Below are positions 7,477-15,751 of a stretch of 64,000 bases of DNA, piece by piece. The stretch spans positions 25,969 to 89,968 of the forward strand of contig CBDCTS010000006.1 in assembly GCA_965222345.1 (NCBI GenBank). The letters are read 5' to 3'. Each line of letters opens with the position of its first letter. Position 1 is the stretch's first letter. This stretch comes from JADFGZ01 sp965222345 (GTDB lineage Bacteria; Acidobacteriota; Terriglobia; 2-12-FULL-54-10). Under the pieces are notes generated by a model. The model did not search any database, was not told the DNA's origin, and worked only from the letters and a program-made list of their open reading frames with translations. The translations under genes were made by a program, and so were the position numbers.

Positions 7477-8469
7477 CTACGGACCCTCATCCGGATAGTA
7501 GCCGGAGCCGACCAGGATCGGCAGACCATAGACCACGACCCTCTTGACGAAAGTCACCTTGCGTTCCAGCCTCCTGGTGGAAGGGTTTACAGCCGAGTAG
7601 TAGAGGAAGGATTCCCCGAAGGCGTCCCCCACACTTACGAGATCCTGACCTTCAAGCGATGTGTTGATGTAGGGATCTAGCTCGGATACGCGGTACAACC
7701 GGCTGAAAGGATCTCCGTTGAACAGAGAGCTTCCGTAGGCGTCCACGCCGAACAGGTAGATCGAGCCGTTCCCCCAACGCGGATCGGTGGTCAGGGACCG
7801 GACGGCGAAGTATCCCTGCGACTCAAGCTCCATGGCGGCGCAACGGACAAACTCCTGCAGCTTCTCTTTGGAAGGATCAGCGTCAAGCCCCATGGCGTGG
7901 ACCTCTTCACTTCTGCACGTTCCGGGTAGGTCGCGGCGATAGATCCCCGCGCCGATCGTGGCAAGGGCCCCGTCCCAGTCGATGCTCTTGAGGTAAGAAG
8001 CCTTCGGCTCATCCCTGCCGGTCGCCGGGTTCGTGAAGGAGTAGTAGATCCAGCCCTCGCCAGCGCTGTTCACGATGCGATGCTGTTCCCGGTACCAGTC
8101 GTTGCCGAAGGCGTCGATCAGCAGTCCCCACGGGAGCCCTTCTCTCGAAGGATCGGGTGGGAAGACGAACGCTCGAGACATGTCGGACATCGGGGTCGCT
8201 TCGTCGACGAAGATATAGGTCGGGCCGCTTTCCCAACGCTCGTCCTCGTTAAAGGCCCGGCGGGCCTCCTCAAAGCCCACTTCCTGGACGAACTCGTAGG
8301 CGCATTGAACGAACACTTCAACGCCCTCCGGGGAGCGAACGGCGCGAGCAGTGATGGAGTGATCCGCGCAAGACAGTGGTTCAGCGGTGCCCCCCTGGGC
8401 AACGAGAGTCGGCGCAGCGGTGCAAAGTAGGATTGAAGAAATCAGGGATAAGGAGAAGTTATGTTTCAT
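7477..8469 (-). CDS. Secreted protein with two Cache-type domains
   Basis: A 330-residue protein with an N-terminal signal peptide (MKHNFSLSLISSILLCTAA). Two related modules follow. In each, a helix (VFVQCAYEFVQEVG, then EFVRCAAMELESQG) leads to a strand block (SGPTYIFVDEATPM, then NGSIYLFGVDAYG), and each ends with an aromatic WIYYSFTNPATGR or FLYYSAVNPSTRR motif and a K(A/V)(S/T) strand, as in single Cache sensory domains. There is no transmembrane or kinase part, so it is probably a free periplasmic ligand-binding protein. AAGGAG-like sequence precedes the ATG. No obvious partner is adjacent. Confidence 0.75.
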   Translation of the reverse strand: MKHNFSLSLISSILLCTAAPTLVAQGGTAEPLSCADHSITARAVRSPEGVEVFVQCAYEFVQEVGFEEARRAFNEDERWESGPTYIFVDEATPMSDMSRAFVFPPDPSREGLPWGLLIDAFGNDWYREQHRIVNSAGEGWIYYSFTNPATGRDEPKASYLKSIDWDGALATIGAGIYRRDLPGTCRSEEVHAMGLDADPSKEKLQEFVRCAAMELESQGYFAVRSLTTDPRWGNGSIYLFGVDAYGSSLFNGDPFSRLYRVSELDPYINTSLEGQDLVSVGDAFGESFLYYSAVNPSTRRLERKVTFVKRVVVYGLPILVGSGYYPDEGP

Positions 8470-8621
8470 AGTCTGCCCATTTTCTCACACCCACCCGAAC
8501 AAGTCCACCGGAGAGGACCGCTCCTTAACCAGGGGCGGTAGTGAGGACCCTGTAGAGCAAGCCGAACGTCCATCTTGGCCCGGAGCGGTACAGGACGAGC
8601 CGGGGCGGGGCGTCGGAGACG

Positions 8622-9131
8622 GTGAAGCAGGCGGGGCGCGTCGAGCGGAGGAGCGCGGTGGACCGGAGCGAGCGGGACGCAGACAGCCGGAAAGTGGAGC
8701 GGCTAAAGCGGGAGATCGCCGGGGTCGAGGCGCGGCTGAAGGAGACCTATGACCGAGTTAGAACAGCGGCTGACGAACGAATTCGGCAAGCTGGCCGTGC
8801 AATACGCGCAGGAGCAGAAGCAGCTGCACGAAGAGGTCAACAGTTTGGGCAGCTATGTACAAAAGTTGGAGCGGCAAGTGAACGCCTCCGCCAAGCAACA
8901 CAGGGAGGAAGTCAACAAATTGACCGAGCGAGTGGAAGACTTGATCAAGCAACAGGCGGAAGCGTTGCTCGATTTTCAGAAACGCTGCAACACCTTGGTG
9001 GGGGACGTGAACGCCTTCGCACGGCTATTGGAAGAGGAATGGAAGTGATGCAGAGGGATCGTGGCCGAGATGAACGCGGACGCGGCAGAAGTCGCGGCGG
9101 CAGAAGTCATGGATGGGACATCGGCCGGTAG
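8622..9131 (+). CDS. Mobilization-like helical protein, possibly relaxase C-terminus
   Basis: A 169-residue frame starting at GTG 8622, open from 8556. It is Arg/Ala/Gln-rich and helical (LKREIAGVEARLKE, then ARFSETLQHLGGGRERL) and ends in an RGRGRSRGG tail. This composition resembles C-terminal extensions of MobA/MbeA relaxases or MbeB. The relaxase catalytic part is absent. It contains the MbeD-like gene in another frame, as in ColE1-type mobilization loci. Function inferred from composition and overlap only. Confidence 0.45.
   Translation: MKQAGRVERRSAVDRSERDADSRKVERLKREIAGVEARLKETYDRVRTAADERIRQAGRAIRAGAEAAARRGQQFGQLCTKVGAASERLRQATQGGSQQIDRASGRLDQATGGSVARFSETLQHLGGGRERLRTAIGRGMEVMQRDRGRDERGRGRSRGGRSHGWDIGR
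8749..9048 (+). CDS. MbeD/MobD-like coiled-coil mobilization protein
   Basis: A 99-residue, almost entirely coiled-coil protein (MTELEQRLTNEFGKLAVQYA, then heptads through KLTERVEDLIKQQAEALLDF). Length, the MTELE start and composition fit MbeD/MobD proteins, which assist plasmid mobilization. AAGGAGA precedes the ATG at ideal spacing, so this frame is translated. It lies entirely within the longer frame 8622-9131. The closest alternative is a generic coiled-coil protein. Confidence 0.6.
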   Translation: MTELEQRLTNEFGKLAVQYAQEQKQLHEEVNSLGSYVQKLERQVNASAKQHREEVNKLTERVEDLIKQQAEALLDFQKRCNTLVGDVNAFARLLEEEWK

Positions 9132-9240
9132 TTAGGGCAGCGGCCGCCAGCACTCCGTTCCATTGATTCACATAAAGCGATAGGATTAGACGCGAATAAA
9201 GCGCTACGCTATATATGATGTGGTCCAGAGCGTGGATGCC

Positions 9241-9516
9241 ATGTACCGGCTGACGATCCGGAAGCAAGCCATCAAAACCCTGCAAAGAATGCGAGCTCGG
9301 GATGCCCTCCGCGTGCGCGGTGAACTGGACAAACTGGCCCAGAATCCCGGCCGGCGGGACATTGACGTAACGCCGTTGCGGGGCCGCCCCGGCTTGCGGC
9401 TGCGGGTTGGCCCCTGGCGGGTCATATTCGAGCGGGACGAAGAGGCTCGAAAAATCGACGTGCTGCGCATCGGCCCCCGCGGCGACGTTTACAAAGAGTT
9501 AGGAGGGACGCCATGA
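9241..9516 (+). CDS. relE: RelE/ParE-family toxin
   Basis: A 91-residue RelE-like toxin from the ATG at 9241 (an in-frame ATG at 9220 adds seven unlikely residues). The family pattern is clear: MYRLTIRKQAIKTLQRM, RDIDVTPLRGRPGLRLRVGPWRVIFE and DVLRIGPRGDVYK. It should cleave mRNA at the ribosome. It overlaps the antitoxin start by four bases. Upstream (9170-9210) two AATAAAGCG/CATAAAGCG repeats are a likely operator. Confidence 0.92.
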   Translation: MYRLTIRKQAIKTLQRMRARDALRVRGELDKLAQNPGRRDIDVTPLRGRPGLRLRVGPWRVIFERDEEARKIDVLRIGPRGDVYKELGGTP

Positions 9517-9884
9517 CTAAACCGCAAGTCATCCTCGACGATGGCGGGAAACCGGCATTCGCCGTGATCCCGTGGCGGGAGTACGCACGCTTGACGATGA
9601 TGGATGCCGAGGCGGGGTTGAGCGACGAAGAGCTTTACGATCACGCCAAGTCCGTGGGTGGAGAGTCTTTTCCTATCGAGGTGGCGGATCGCCTTCTGGC
9701 GGGGAAGAAAGCCGTCAAGGTGTACCGTGAGCATCGTGGCATGACCCAGAAGCAACTGGCCAGTTCCGTTGGCATCAACGCGCTCTACCTGTCGCAGATC
9801 GAGAGGGGCCGACGCACCGGCTCGGCCCGTACCTTGTCGGCCCTCGCCGAGGCGCTCGGCGTCGATGTGGACGACCTGATCTGA
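9513..9884 (+). CDS. XRE-family antitoxin of the relE locus
   Basis: A 123-residue antitoxin. The N-terminal segment (VILDDGGKPAFAVIPWREYARL) resembles Phd/prevent-host-death-like toxin-binding regions. The C-terminal half is a Cro/C1 helix-turn-helix (GMTQKQLASSVGINALYLSQIERGRRTGSA) followed by LSALAEALGVDVDDLI. It neutralises the toxin and probably represses the operon. The start overlaps the toxin stop, so the two are coupled. Confidence 0.92.
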   Translation: MTKPQVILDDGGKPAFAVIPWREYARLTMMDAEAGLSDEELYDHAKSVGGESFPIEVADRLLAGKKAVKVYREHRGMTQKQLASSVGINALYLSQIERGRRTGSARTLSALAEALGVDVDDLI

Positions 9885-9886
9885 GA

Positions 9887-10249
9887 ATGAAGATGAAGAA
9901 GATGGCTTTGTTGATCGGTTTGTTGGCTGGTTCTCTCTTTCTGCCTCGGCAGTTGGTTGCCGATAAGCTGGAAGGAATCATCCTCCAGAATAAAGGTGGT
10001 GTGCTACGGATTCTGGATGTCGTGAGTTACGAGAAGTTCCACATCCCCATCACTGCTTCCACGAAGGTTGTCCGAAAGAGCCACGAAGGCATTACCGTTG
10101 ATGACCTGAGAGTTGGCTGGTTTATCGAAGTCGAAGGCAATAAGGTCGAAGTCAAGACCAGCAGGTTCGAGGAAGTGAAGTTCGACGGGTTCAGCGTACA
10201 TTTTTACACCAATCTGCTCGGTACCCTTTCAGGGTCTCCTCGTCGGTAA
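9887..10249 (+). CDS. Small exported OB-fold-like protein with transposon-derived tail
   Basis: A 120-residue protein with a signal peptide (KKMALLIGLLAGSLFLP). The mature part (LEGIILQNKGGVLRILD, then TVDDLRVGWFIEVEGNKVE) resembles small beta-barrel DUF5666-like proteins. From about residue 102 the coding sequence is a Tn3-type terminal repeat (10193-10226), so the native C-terminus has been replaced. It starts two bases after the antitoxin stop. Function unknown. Confidence 0.6.
   Translation: MKMKKMALLIGLLAGSLFLPRQLVADKLEGIILQNKGGVLRILDVVSYEKFHIPITASTKVVRKSHEGITVDDLRVGWFIEVEGNKVEVKTSRFEEVKFDGFSVHFYTNLLGTLSGSPRR
10193..10226. repeat. Solitary Tn3-family terminal repeat
   Basis: Reading outward it ends CTCGGTACCC and is clearly related to the repeats at 39835-39867 and 61070-61098 (AGCGTGTATTTCAACACGAA type). 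No partner end lies to the left. It lies between the exported-protein gene and a tnpA fragment, marking an old deletion. Confidence 0.65.
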
Positions 10250-10368
10250 ACCATCGAGAGACCTGCTGAAGGGAGCCGACGGTGATCCCCGGCGCGCTCT
10301 GGGCCATCGTCGAGATCCCTAAGTTTGTGCCGTGAGCGACGAGAGCTGCTTCGAAGAAGTACGCGGTC
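10227..10368 (-). pseudogene. Internal fragment of a Tn3-family transposase
   Basis: The minus frame reads AYFFEAALVAHGTNLG, then GITVGSLQQVSRWFTDEETL, the conserved helical block preceding the catalytic region of Tn3 transposases. Neither start nor stop is native. It is about 47 codons long and abuts the solitary terminal repeat. Confidence 0.6.
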
Positions 10369-10420
10369 TTCTTCGACTACGATCTGCGGTCCCGACACGT
10401 ACGTCAGGAGGAAAAAAGTG

Positions 10421-10561
10421 ATGAACTCCGCAAAAGTGGGCATGCTGTTTCTCTTGGCCCTGAGCTCGATGGCGCAAACCCTGCCGCAGCCCGCCGGTCC
10501 CTACTTCGAGCCACTCCCGGATTGGCAATACAAAGCGGCATTGGTGCATGAATCGGCGTAA
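10421..10561 (+). CDS. Short exported peptide, probably truncated
   Basis: A 46-residue frame with a strong ribosome-binding site (AGGAGG) and a signal peptide (KVGMLFLLALSSMAQ), then QPAGPYFEPLPDWQYKAALV. It stops shortly before an IS5-family element, so the native gene was probably longer. No family recognised. Confidence 0.4.
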   Translation: MNSAKVGMLFLLALSSMAQTLPQPAGPYFEPLPDWQYKAALVHESA

Positions 10562-10599
10562 GCGGGCACGCTAGCATCGGCGGAGGGTTCCGGTCCATC

Positions 10600-11595
10600 A
10601 TGGAGATCAAGGGGGCAACGTCATGGCCGCAGGGAAGTCGAGCCGAATCAACCGCCAGTACAAGACTGAAGTACAGAATGCGGAACTGGAGGGAGTACGA
10701 GCGTGGCCTCAGGAGCCGCGGGGACGTCACGATCTGGGTGAGCGAGGATGCGATTGCCGCGTGGATACAACCGAAGAACGGTCTCCGCGGAGGGCAGCGT
10801 CGATACTCGAACCTCGCGATCCGGACCGCGTTGACGCTGCGGGTCGTCTTCGGCCTACCGCTTCGCCAGACCGAGGGGTTCCTGGACTCGCTGCTCCGCT
10901 TGATGGGCCTCAACCTCAAGGCCCCGGACCACACCACCCTCTCGCGCCGGAACCAAATCGTTGTGGTGCCGCCCCTGACCCGAGCCCACGACGGCCCGAT
11001 CGACCTGATCGTTGATTCCACAGGGCTCAAGATTCTGGGTCGCGGCGAATGGAACGCGCACAAGCACAAGACATCGAAGAAACGCCGGGATTGGCGGAAG
11101 CTGCACATCGGAGTGGATGCCGAGGGGTTCATTGTGGCGGCCGAACTCACAGCGAGCAGCCGGGACGACGCCTCCACACTCCCTGATCTTCTCGCCCCGC
11201 TCGAAGTTCCCATCCGGCGTTTCACGGCGGACGGGGCCTACGACCACAGGTCGGTCTACGATCGGGCCAGCGCGGCCGGTACAGAGAACGTCGTGATTGT
11301 GATCCCCCCTCGTCGCTCTGCGCTGTCGGCGGGGCCCACCGACGGCCCCTGGGCGCAGCGTGAAGCGTCTCTTCAGAGGATTCGCAAGGTCGGGTGACGG
11401 GAGTGGCAGAAGGAGTCGGGCTACCGACAGCAGGCGCGCGTTGAGAACAGCTTCTTCCGATACAAGTCCGTGTTCGGAGGCGACCTGAAGGCGAGGCACA
11501 GCAAGGCGCAACGCAGAGAAGCCGCGATCGGGTGTCACATTCTCAACCGGATGGCCGAGCTCGGTAGGCCATCGTCGTACGCTCTTGGTAGGTGA
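10600..11595 (+). pseudogene. IS5-family transposase with internal TGA
   Basis: A DDE transposase of the IS5 family. The N-terminal YRMRNWREYERGLRSRGDVTIW is typical, the first aspartate is in LIVDSTGLKI and the second in TADGAYD. The frame is cut by a TGA at 11395-11397, where CGA would be expected before CGGGAGTGG. The same frame continues to 11595 with the third acidic motif RVENSFFRYK. It is therefore a single-nonsense pseudogene. Clear terminal inverted repeats were not found, so the element's limits (about 10575-11650) are uncertain. Confidence 0.85.
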
Positions 11596-11747
11596 TGGAC
11601 CTGTGAGTCGGGTCCGTTGCGGGCCAGTTCCGATCCATGCACCAACGCCGCCCACGTTGCTAAACTTGCCGCAATGTCAAGCCATCGCAACCCGTACACT
11701 CGCCGTGTGAGACGGTGGAATTAGATCCTGCACGTGGCGGTGGCGCA

Positions 11748-14036
11748 ATGAGCCGCTCGCGACAATTGCTGTTGCTGGGCGGGTTCACCCTGTTGCTTCA
11801 CATTCCTTTTCTGTTCCAGCCGGTCCAGGGCGACGAAGTCAATTACCTGGACATGGCGAAGCAAGTTATCGAGCGGCCATTGACCCCGCTGAATTTTCAA
11901 TACGTGTTCCAGGGACGCCCGATAGACATGGCCGGACACCCCCACCCGCCGCTGAATGCCTACATCCTGGCCTTGCTCTGGGTGCTATGGGGAGGCTTCT
12001 CGCCATTGTTCTTTCACGGCGCCTACCTGCTGTTCGCCTTGACCATCAGTTTTGCGGCCTACGCGCTGGCCGCGCGTTTCACGACCCAGCCGCTATGGGC
12101 GGCGCTGCTGGTAGCTTCCTCGCCGCTGGTGCAGGTAAACAACAACACGCTGGCGATACCGGAGGGGCCGACGCTGGCGTTTCTGCTCTTGGGCGCGGCC
12201 TTGTACTTGCGCGAGCGCTTCTTGGCCGGGGGAATCTTCCTGGCGTTAGCCGGCTTCGCCGCCTTGCAGGCGCTGGCGCTCCCGCCGATCCTGCTGCTGA
12301 GCTATGCCTGTCGGCGGACGTACCCACCCCGCGCCGCGTGGGCGGCCGCGGCCGCGCCCTTCCTGCTGCTGGGAGCCTGGCAGGCGCTGCAATTCGTGCT
12401 CATCCATCGCCTTCCGTTTGCGGTGTTGCTTGGCTACATGACCGGCCCCACTTTTGGAAAGCTCAGCCTGAAAGGTACCAATGCTCTGGTGCTGCTCCAG
12501 CACCTGGGCGTGCTGGTAACGTTGCTGCCGCTGTCCCGGCTCCGGCCACTGCTGCTGGTCCCAGGCCTGCTGGCTGCCGTGCTGGTCCCAGGATACCCCT
12601 GGTGGGAGCGCGTGTTACTGCTCGTTTTCGTGTCTCTCGGGATCCATGCTCTTCTCTGGCTCTGGAACGTCCGTAACAGCGAGCCCTTCCTGGCCAGCTG
12701 GTGCCTGCTGTACTTCGCCTTTGCGCTTGTGGCCTTCTTTGCTGGCGCGGCGCGCTACCTGCTGCCGCTGGTCGTGCCGATGGTCTTGCTGGTGGTGCGG
12801 CAGTGCGCAACTCGCCCGCGATGGTTGGCGCTGGCCCTGGCGTTTAATACCTTTCTCGGTCTGAATTTCTCCCTCGCCGCCTACGAATTCGCGCGGTTGT
12901 ACCCTCAGCTCCAGCCGCCACCCGGCGCCACGTTCTTGGTAAACGGCGAGTGGGGCTTCCGCTACTACATGGTCCAACAGGGCGGGCGCATGCTCCAGCA
13001 CAACAGCGTGCCGTTGCCCGGCGAATGGATTGTCTCTTCGGAGATGTCACTGGCAGCAAATTACGGCAGCCTGGCGGAAGCCCTGGCCGTGCCGCTCGAG
13101 GTGAAAGACCTTGCCGTTCACAGCCCGCTGCGCCTGTTGGACCGTTACGCCCACAGCGGCTTTTCCAGCGCGACTTTCGGTCTGCTGCCTTTTTCATTTT
13201 CAAGCCGGCCCGTGGATCGCATTACCTATGCCCGAACTTCCCCTTTCCTGAACTTGGAAGCACCCTGGACTCCAACACAGTTCGACGGCCGCCTCGTGTA
13301 TCTGCCTGCGTCCGGCGCTGCCATCCATCTGCCCCTGGAGCCTGCCTGGCAGAGCCTGCACCTGGCCCTGTTTGGTAGCGAAAGCGGCCAAGCCACGTTC
13401 AAGATTTGGGACCCGTCGGGCCGGATGCTCCTTGAGGAGAGAGTCGAAGTCCTCAAGGAGTTATGGGAACCTCGAACGGTGCCGCTTGACGGGGCACGCG
13501 AGGTGGTATTGTCGGTTGAAGCTTCTCCCGGATTGCGCGCAGGCTGGGGGGAACTGGTTCCCGTCGGCTCCGATGAGCCAACCGCCCCCCTGACCCGCTC
13601 GGCCACCGCTCCTGTGAGCGATCCCTCCCTCAGCTACCTTCATCTCGGTGATCTGCGTGCCAGACCTCAGTTGCTGGGGCGCTGGTATCCCATTGAAGAC
13701 GGCGGCTGGCGCTGGATGGGTAAGCAGGCTCAGGCGGTTTTGAGGACCCCGCAGGAATCGCCGGTGGACTTTGAACTGCGGTTGTTTTTCCCGAAGGCCC
13801 ACCCGCAACGGGCGGGCGGCCCGGTGACAGTCTCTGTCTTGCTGGAAGACGACCTGCTTGTGGAGAGGACCTACCGTGCCGCCGGGGCCTACACCATCCG
13901 CCAGCCCGTGCCGCCTGGTTCTCTTCCCCATCCTGTCACCCGGGTCAGCATCCGCCTGGACCGCGCTGTTCCGCCGACGGGTGAGGATCGGCGCGAGCTG
14001 GGCGCGGTGGTGCTGGGCTTTGGTTTCGCGAGATGA
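11748..14036 (+). CDS. GT39-like multi-spanning membrane glycosyltransferase
   Basis: A 762-residue protein from ATG 11748 (ATG 11715 also possible). The first 400 residues or so contain about ten hydrophobic helices. A PMT/ArnT-like catalytic loop follows the first helix (PVQGDEVNYLDMAKQVI), including the family's acidic pair, and the second loop carries GHPHPPLNAYI. These enzymes transfer sugars from polyprenyl phosphate donors on the outer face of the membrane. The C-terminal 350 residues are soluble beta-rich. No biosynthesis cluster surrounds it; it appears to be cargo between mobile elements. Confidence 0.8.
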   Translation: MSRSRQLLLLGGFTLLLHIPFLFQPVQGDEVNYLDMAKQVIERPLTPLNFQYVFQGRPIDMAGHPHPPLNAYILALLWVLWGGFSPLFFHGAYLLFALTISFAAYALAARFTTQPLWAALLVASSPLVQVNNNTLAIPEGPTLAFLLLGAALYLRERFLAGGIFLALAGFAALQALALPPILLLSYACRRTYPPRAAWAAAAAPFLLLGAWQALQFVLIHRLPFAVLLGYMTGPTFGKLSLKGTNALVLLQHLGVLVTLLPLSRLRPLLLVPGLLAAVLVPGYPWWERVLLLVFVSLGIHALLWLWNVRNSEPFLASWCLLYFAFALVAFFAGAARYLLPLVVPMVLLVVRQCATRPRWLALALAFNTFLGLNFSLAAYEFARLYPQLQPPPGATFLVNGEWGFRYYMVQQGGRMLQHNSVPLPGEWIVSSEMSLAANYGSLAEALAVPLEVKDLAVHSPLRLLDRYAHSGFSSATFGLLPFSFSSRPVDRITYARTSPFLNLEAPWTPTQFDGRLVYLPASGAAIHLPLEPAWQSLHLALFGSESGQATFKIWDPSGRMLLEERVEVLKELWEPRTVPLDGAREVVLSVEASPGLRAGWGELVPVGSDEPTAPLTRSATAPVSDPSLSYLHLGDLRARPQLLGRWYPIEDGGWRWMGKQAQAVLRTPQESPVDFELRLFFPKAHPQRAGGPVTVSVLLEDDLLVERTYRAAGAYTIRQPVPPGSLPHPVTRVSIRLDRAVPPTGEDRRELGAVVLGFGFAR

Positions 14037-14198
14037 GCGTTGGTACATCCCTGCCTAGCGCTTCGCAAACCGATGCCGGTACAAGACGTCGTCAAGCCAT
14101 TGGCGCGTCCCAAAAACGATGGTTCCGGTTTCGAGACGGTTTAGAATAAAGAGACGAATAAAGAGACGGCCTCGAACCCCTTGAACGGAACTTAAAGT

Positions 14199-14810
14199 AT
14201 GCCCACGGAAACCGTCCTGGAATCGAACGATATTGAGACGGTGGCACCGGCCCGCGTGGGCGACACCCTGGGCTACGCTCGCGTCTCGACCCACGAACAG
14301 AACCCCGACGCCCAGCGCGACCGGCTCATTGAGGCTGGCGCCATTCGCGTCTTCACCGACATCGTCTCGGGTAAGCGCTTCGACCGCCCCGCCCTGGCCG
14401 AGCTCATTGATCACGCCCGCCCCGGTGACCGTCTCTGCATCATTCGCCTCGACCGGCTCGGACGCTCACTCAGGGAGCTGCTCGAAACCGTCGACGGCCT
14501 CAAGGCCCGCGGCATCCACCTGATCAGCCTCGAGGAGCGCCTCGACACCTCGTCCGCGGCCGGCGAACTCGTGTTCCACGTCTTCGGCTCCATCGCGCAC
14601 TTCGAACGCCGGCTCATCTCCGAGCGTACCCGCGACGGCATCGCCGCCGCCAGGAAACGCGGGCGAACACCGGGCCGACCGCCGCTCGACCCGGAGACAG
14701 TTTCCGCCGCTGAGAAACTCATCGCGGCCGGATTGTCACCCGCTCGAGCCGCAAAACAGCTTGGCATTGGCAGGGCAACGGCTTACAGAATCGCAAAGGC
14801 GCTGCGTTGA
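14199..14810 (+). CDS. Serine recombinase (resolvase/invertase)
   Basis: A 203-residue small serine recombinase. GYARVSTHEQNPDAQ contains the catalytic serine, FTDIVSGKRFDRPAL and LDRLGRSLRELLE follow, then the helix E region (HFERRLISERTRDGI) and a C-terminal helix-turn-helix (LSPARAAKQLGIGRATAYRI). It is complete and close to Tn3-type TnpR proteins. No intact transposase is adjacent. A direct repeat (AATAAAGAGACG twice, about 14146-14169) lies upstream and may be part of a res-like site. Confidence 0.9.
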   Translation: MPTETVLESNDIETVAPARVGDTLGYARVSTHEQNPDAQRDRLIEAGAIRVFTDIVSGKRFDRPALAELIDHARPGDRLCIIRLDRLGRSLRELLETVDGLKARGIHLISLEERLDTSSAAGELVFHVFGSIAHFERRLISERTRDGIAAARKRGRTPGRPPLDPETVSAAEKLIAAGLSPARAAKQLGIGRATAYRIAKALR

Positions 14811-15039
14811 AGTCGAAACCGAGGCCCTTCGGTCCCTTAGAGTAATCCTACGAACAAACCTTGCGATGACCCGGTGGGACCGCGTTGAGGGTCGAATCGA
14901 GAGCTTTATCCAAGGCAGAGTGCGCAGTCGCGGATGGGACTTCAGCCGCTAGTTCTCGCAGCGCTCCCCCTGTGGTCCTGCTGCACCTGATCTGTAAAGA
15001 TCGAGTGAACAGGAGAAGCCATTCAGTCGTCAACGAGAC

Positions 15040-15085
15040 GGTCTGGTTCCCCATCGGGCAAGCCTTCTCTGATCTGGGCGGCAAA
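15040..15085 (+). pseudogene. repA 5' fragment
   Basis: About 45 bp closely match codons 8-22 of the repA at 53178 (CATCGGGCAAGCCTTCTCTG versus the same with one change), with one inserted C that breaks the frame. The rest of 14811-15176 contains nothing I recognise. Confidence 0.55.
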
Positions 15086-15176
15086 GTGCGAGGTAAGAGT
15101 CAATGAGCAAGCACGAAACTCCCATGATCGAGCTTTATTGGCGACAAATCGGTGGCACTCTGGTCGAAGAGTATTA

Positions 15177-15592
15177 GGGGTCACCTCACGAAACGGAAAT
15201 AATCGTACGCTAAGCGACTCTCGCCGCCTTGGGAAGCGTCGGGTTGGAGTAAACCCTAGCCTGGCGTCAGGGAAGGCGCGCTGAGGCGTCAGAATAGGGT
15301 TCTCCTTTGAATTGATTGACACATACCGTCAAGGGTTATAGATTTCTTCCTGACAGATTGGATTCAGGAGGACTCCTTGCACGGTCAACGCATCGGCTAC
15401 GTCCGGGTGAGCAGCTTCGAGAACCGACGCTACCGCGCCAGCGGCTTCAACCTGCTGGGCTGGGAGCATATCAACCTGACTGGCGATTACATCTGGCCCA
15501 AGAACAAGCGAGTCGATCAGGGCAGCTTCTGGCCCCTACCGCCTCTCAACGGGCCTTAGCGTACGATCCTTTCCGTTTCGTGAGGTGACCCC
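15177..15592. mobile_element. Tn21-type miniature transposon, 416 bp
   Basis: Ends are 38-bp inverted repeats starting GGGGTCACCTCACGAAACGG and finishing in ACGCTAAG, clearly of the Tn21/Tn1721 type. Flanks are TATTA and TACTA, a one-mismatch 5-bp duplication. Inside is only a tnpR 5' end fused to tnpA 3' remnants. It cannot move without a transposase in trans. Confidence 0.88.
15377..15559 (+). pseudogene. tnpR-tnpA deletion fusion
   Basis: An in-frame chimera. HGQRIGYVRVSSFEN is the N-terminus of a Tn3-type resolvase. It joins RRYRASGFNLL and GWEHINLTGDYIWPKNKR, two separate blocks of the C-terminus of a Tn21-type transposase. Two internal deletions kept the frame. The start codon is TTG at 15377. 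Confidence 0.75.
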
Positions 15593-15751
15593 TACTAGTA
15601 GTATTGTGTTGCACGGCTTTGCTGTGCCGTGTCGCCCTCAAGATGGGTCGCTATTGCGGTTGGGGGACGCAGTGTTCTTGGTAGGCCTTCTTGAGGGCTT
15701 CGGCGATCTGCGACGGGTCATGGCTTTCGATTTCGTGCCTGTGGAGCATAT

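Noticed and set aside
10575..11660. GTTCCGGTCCAT (about 10588) and GTTCCGATCCAT (about 11628) as terminal repeats of the IS5-family element
   Set aside because: They are in direct rather than inverted orientation and do not behave as IS ends. The element's limits were left open.
14146..14169. AATAAAGAGACG direct repeat as an iteron or res array
   Set aside because: Only two units, no second site and no binding partner identified beyond the adjacent resolvase. It is noted in that entry only.
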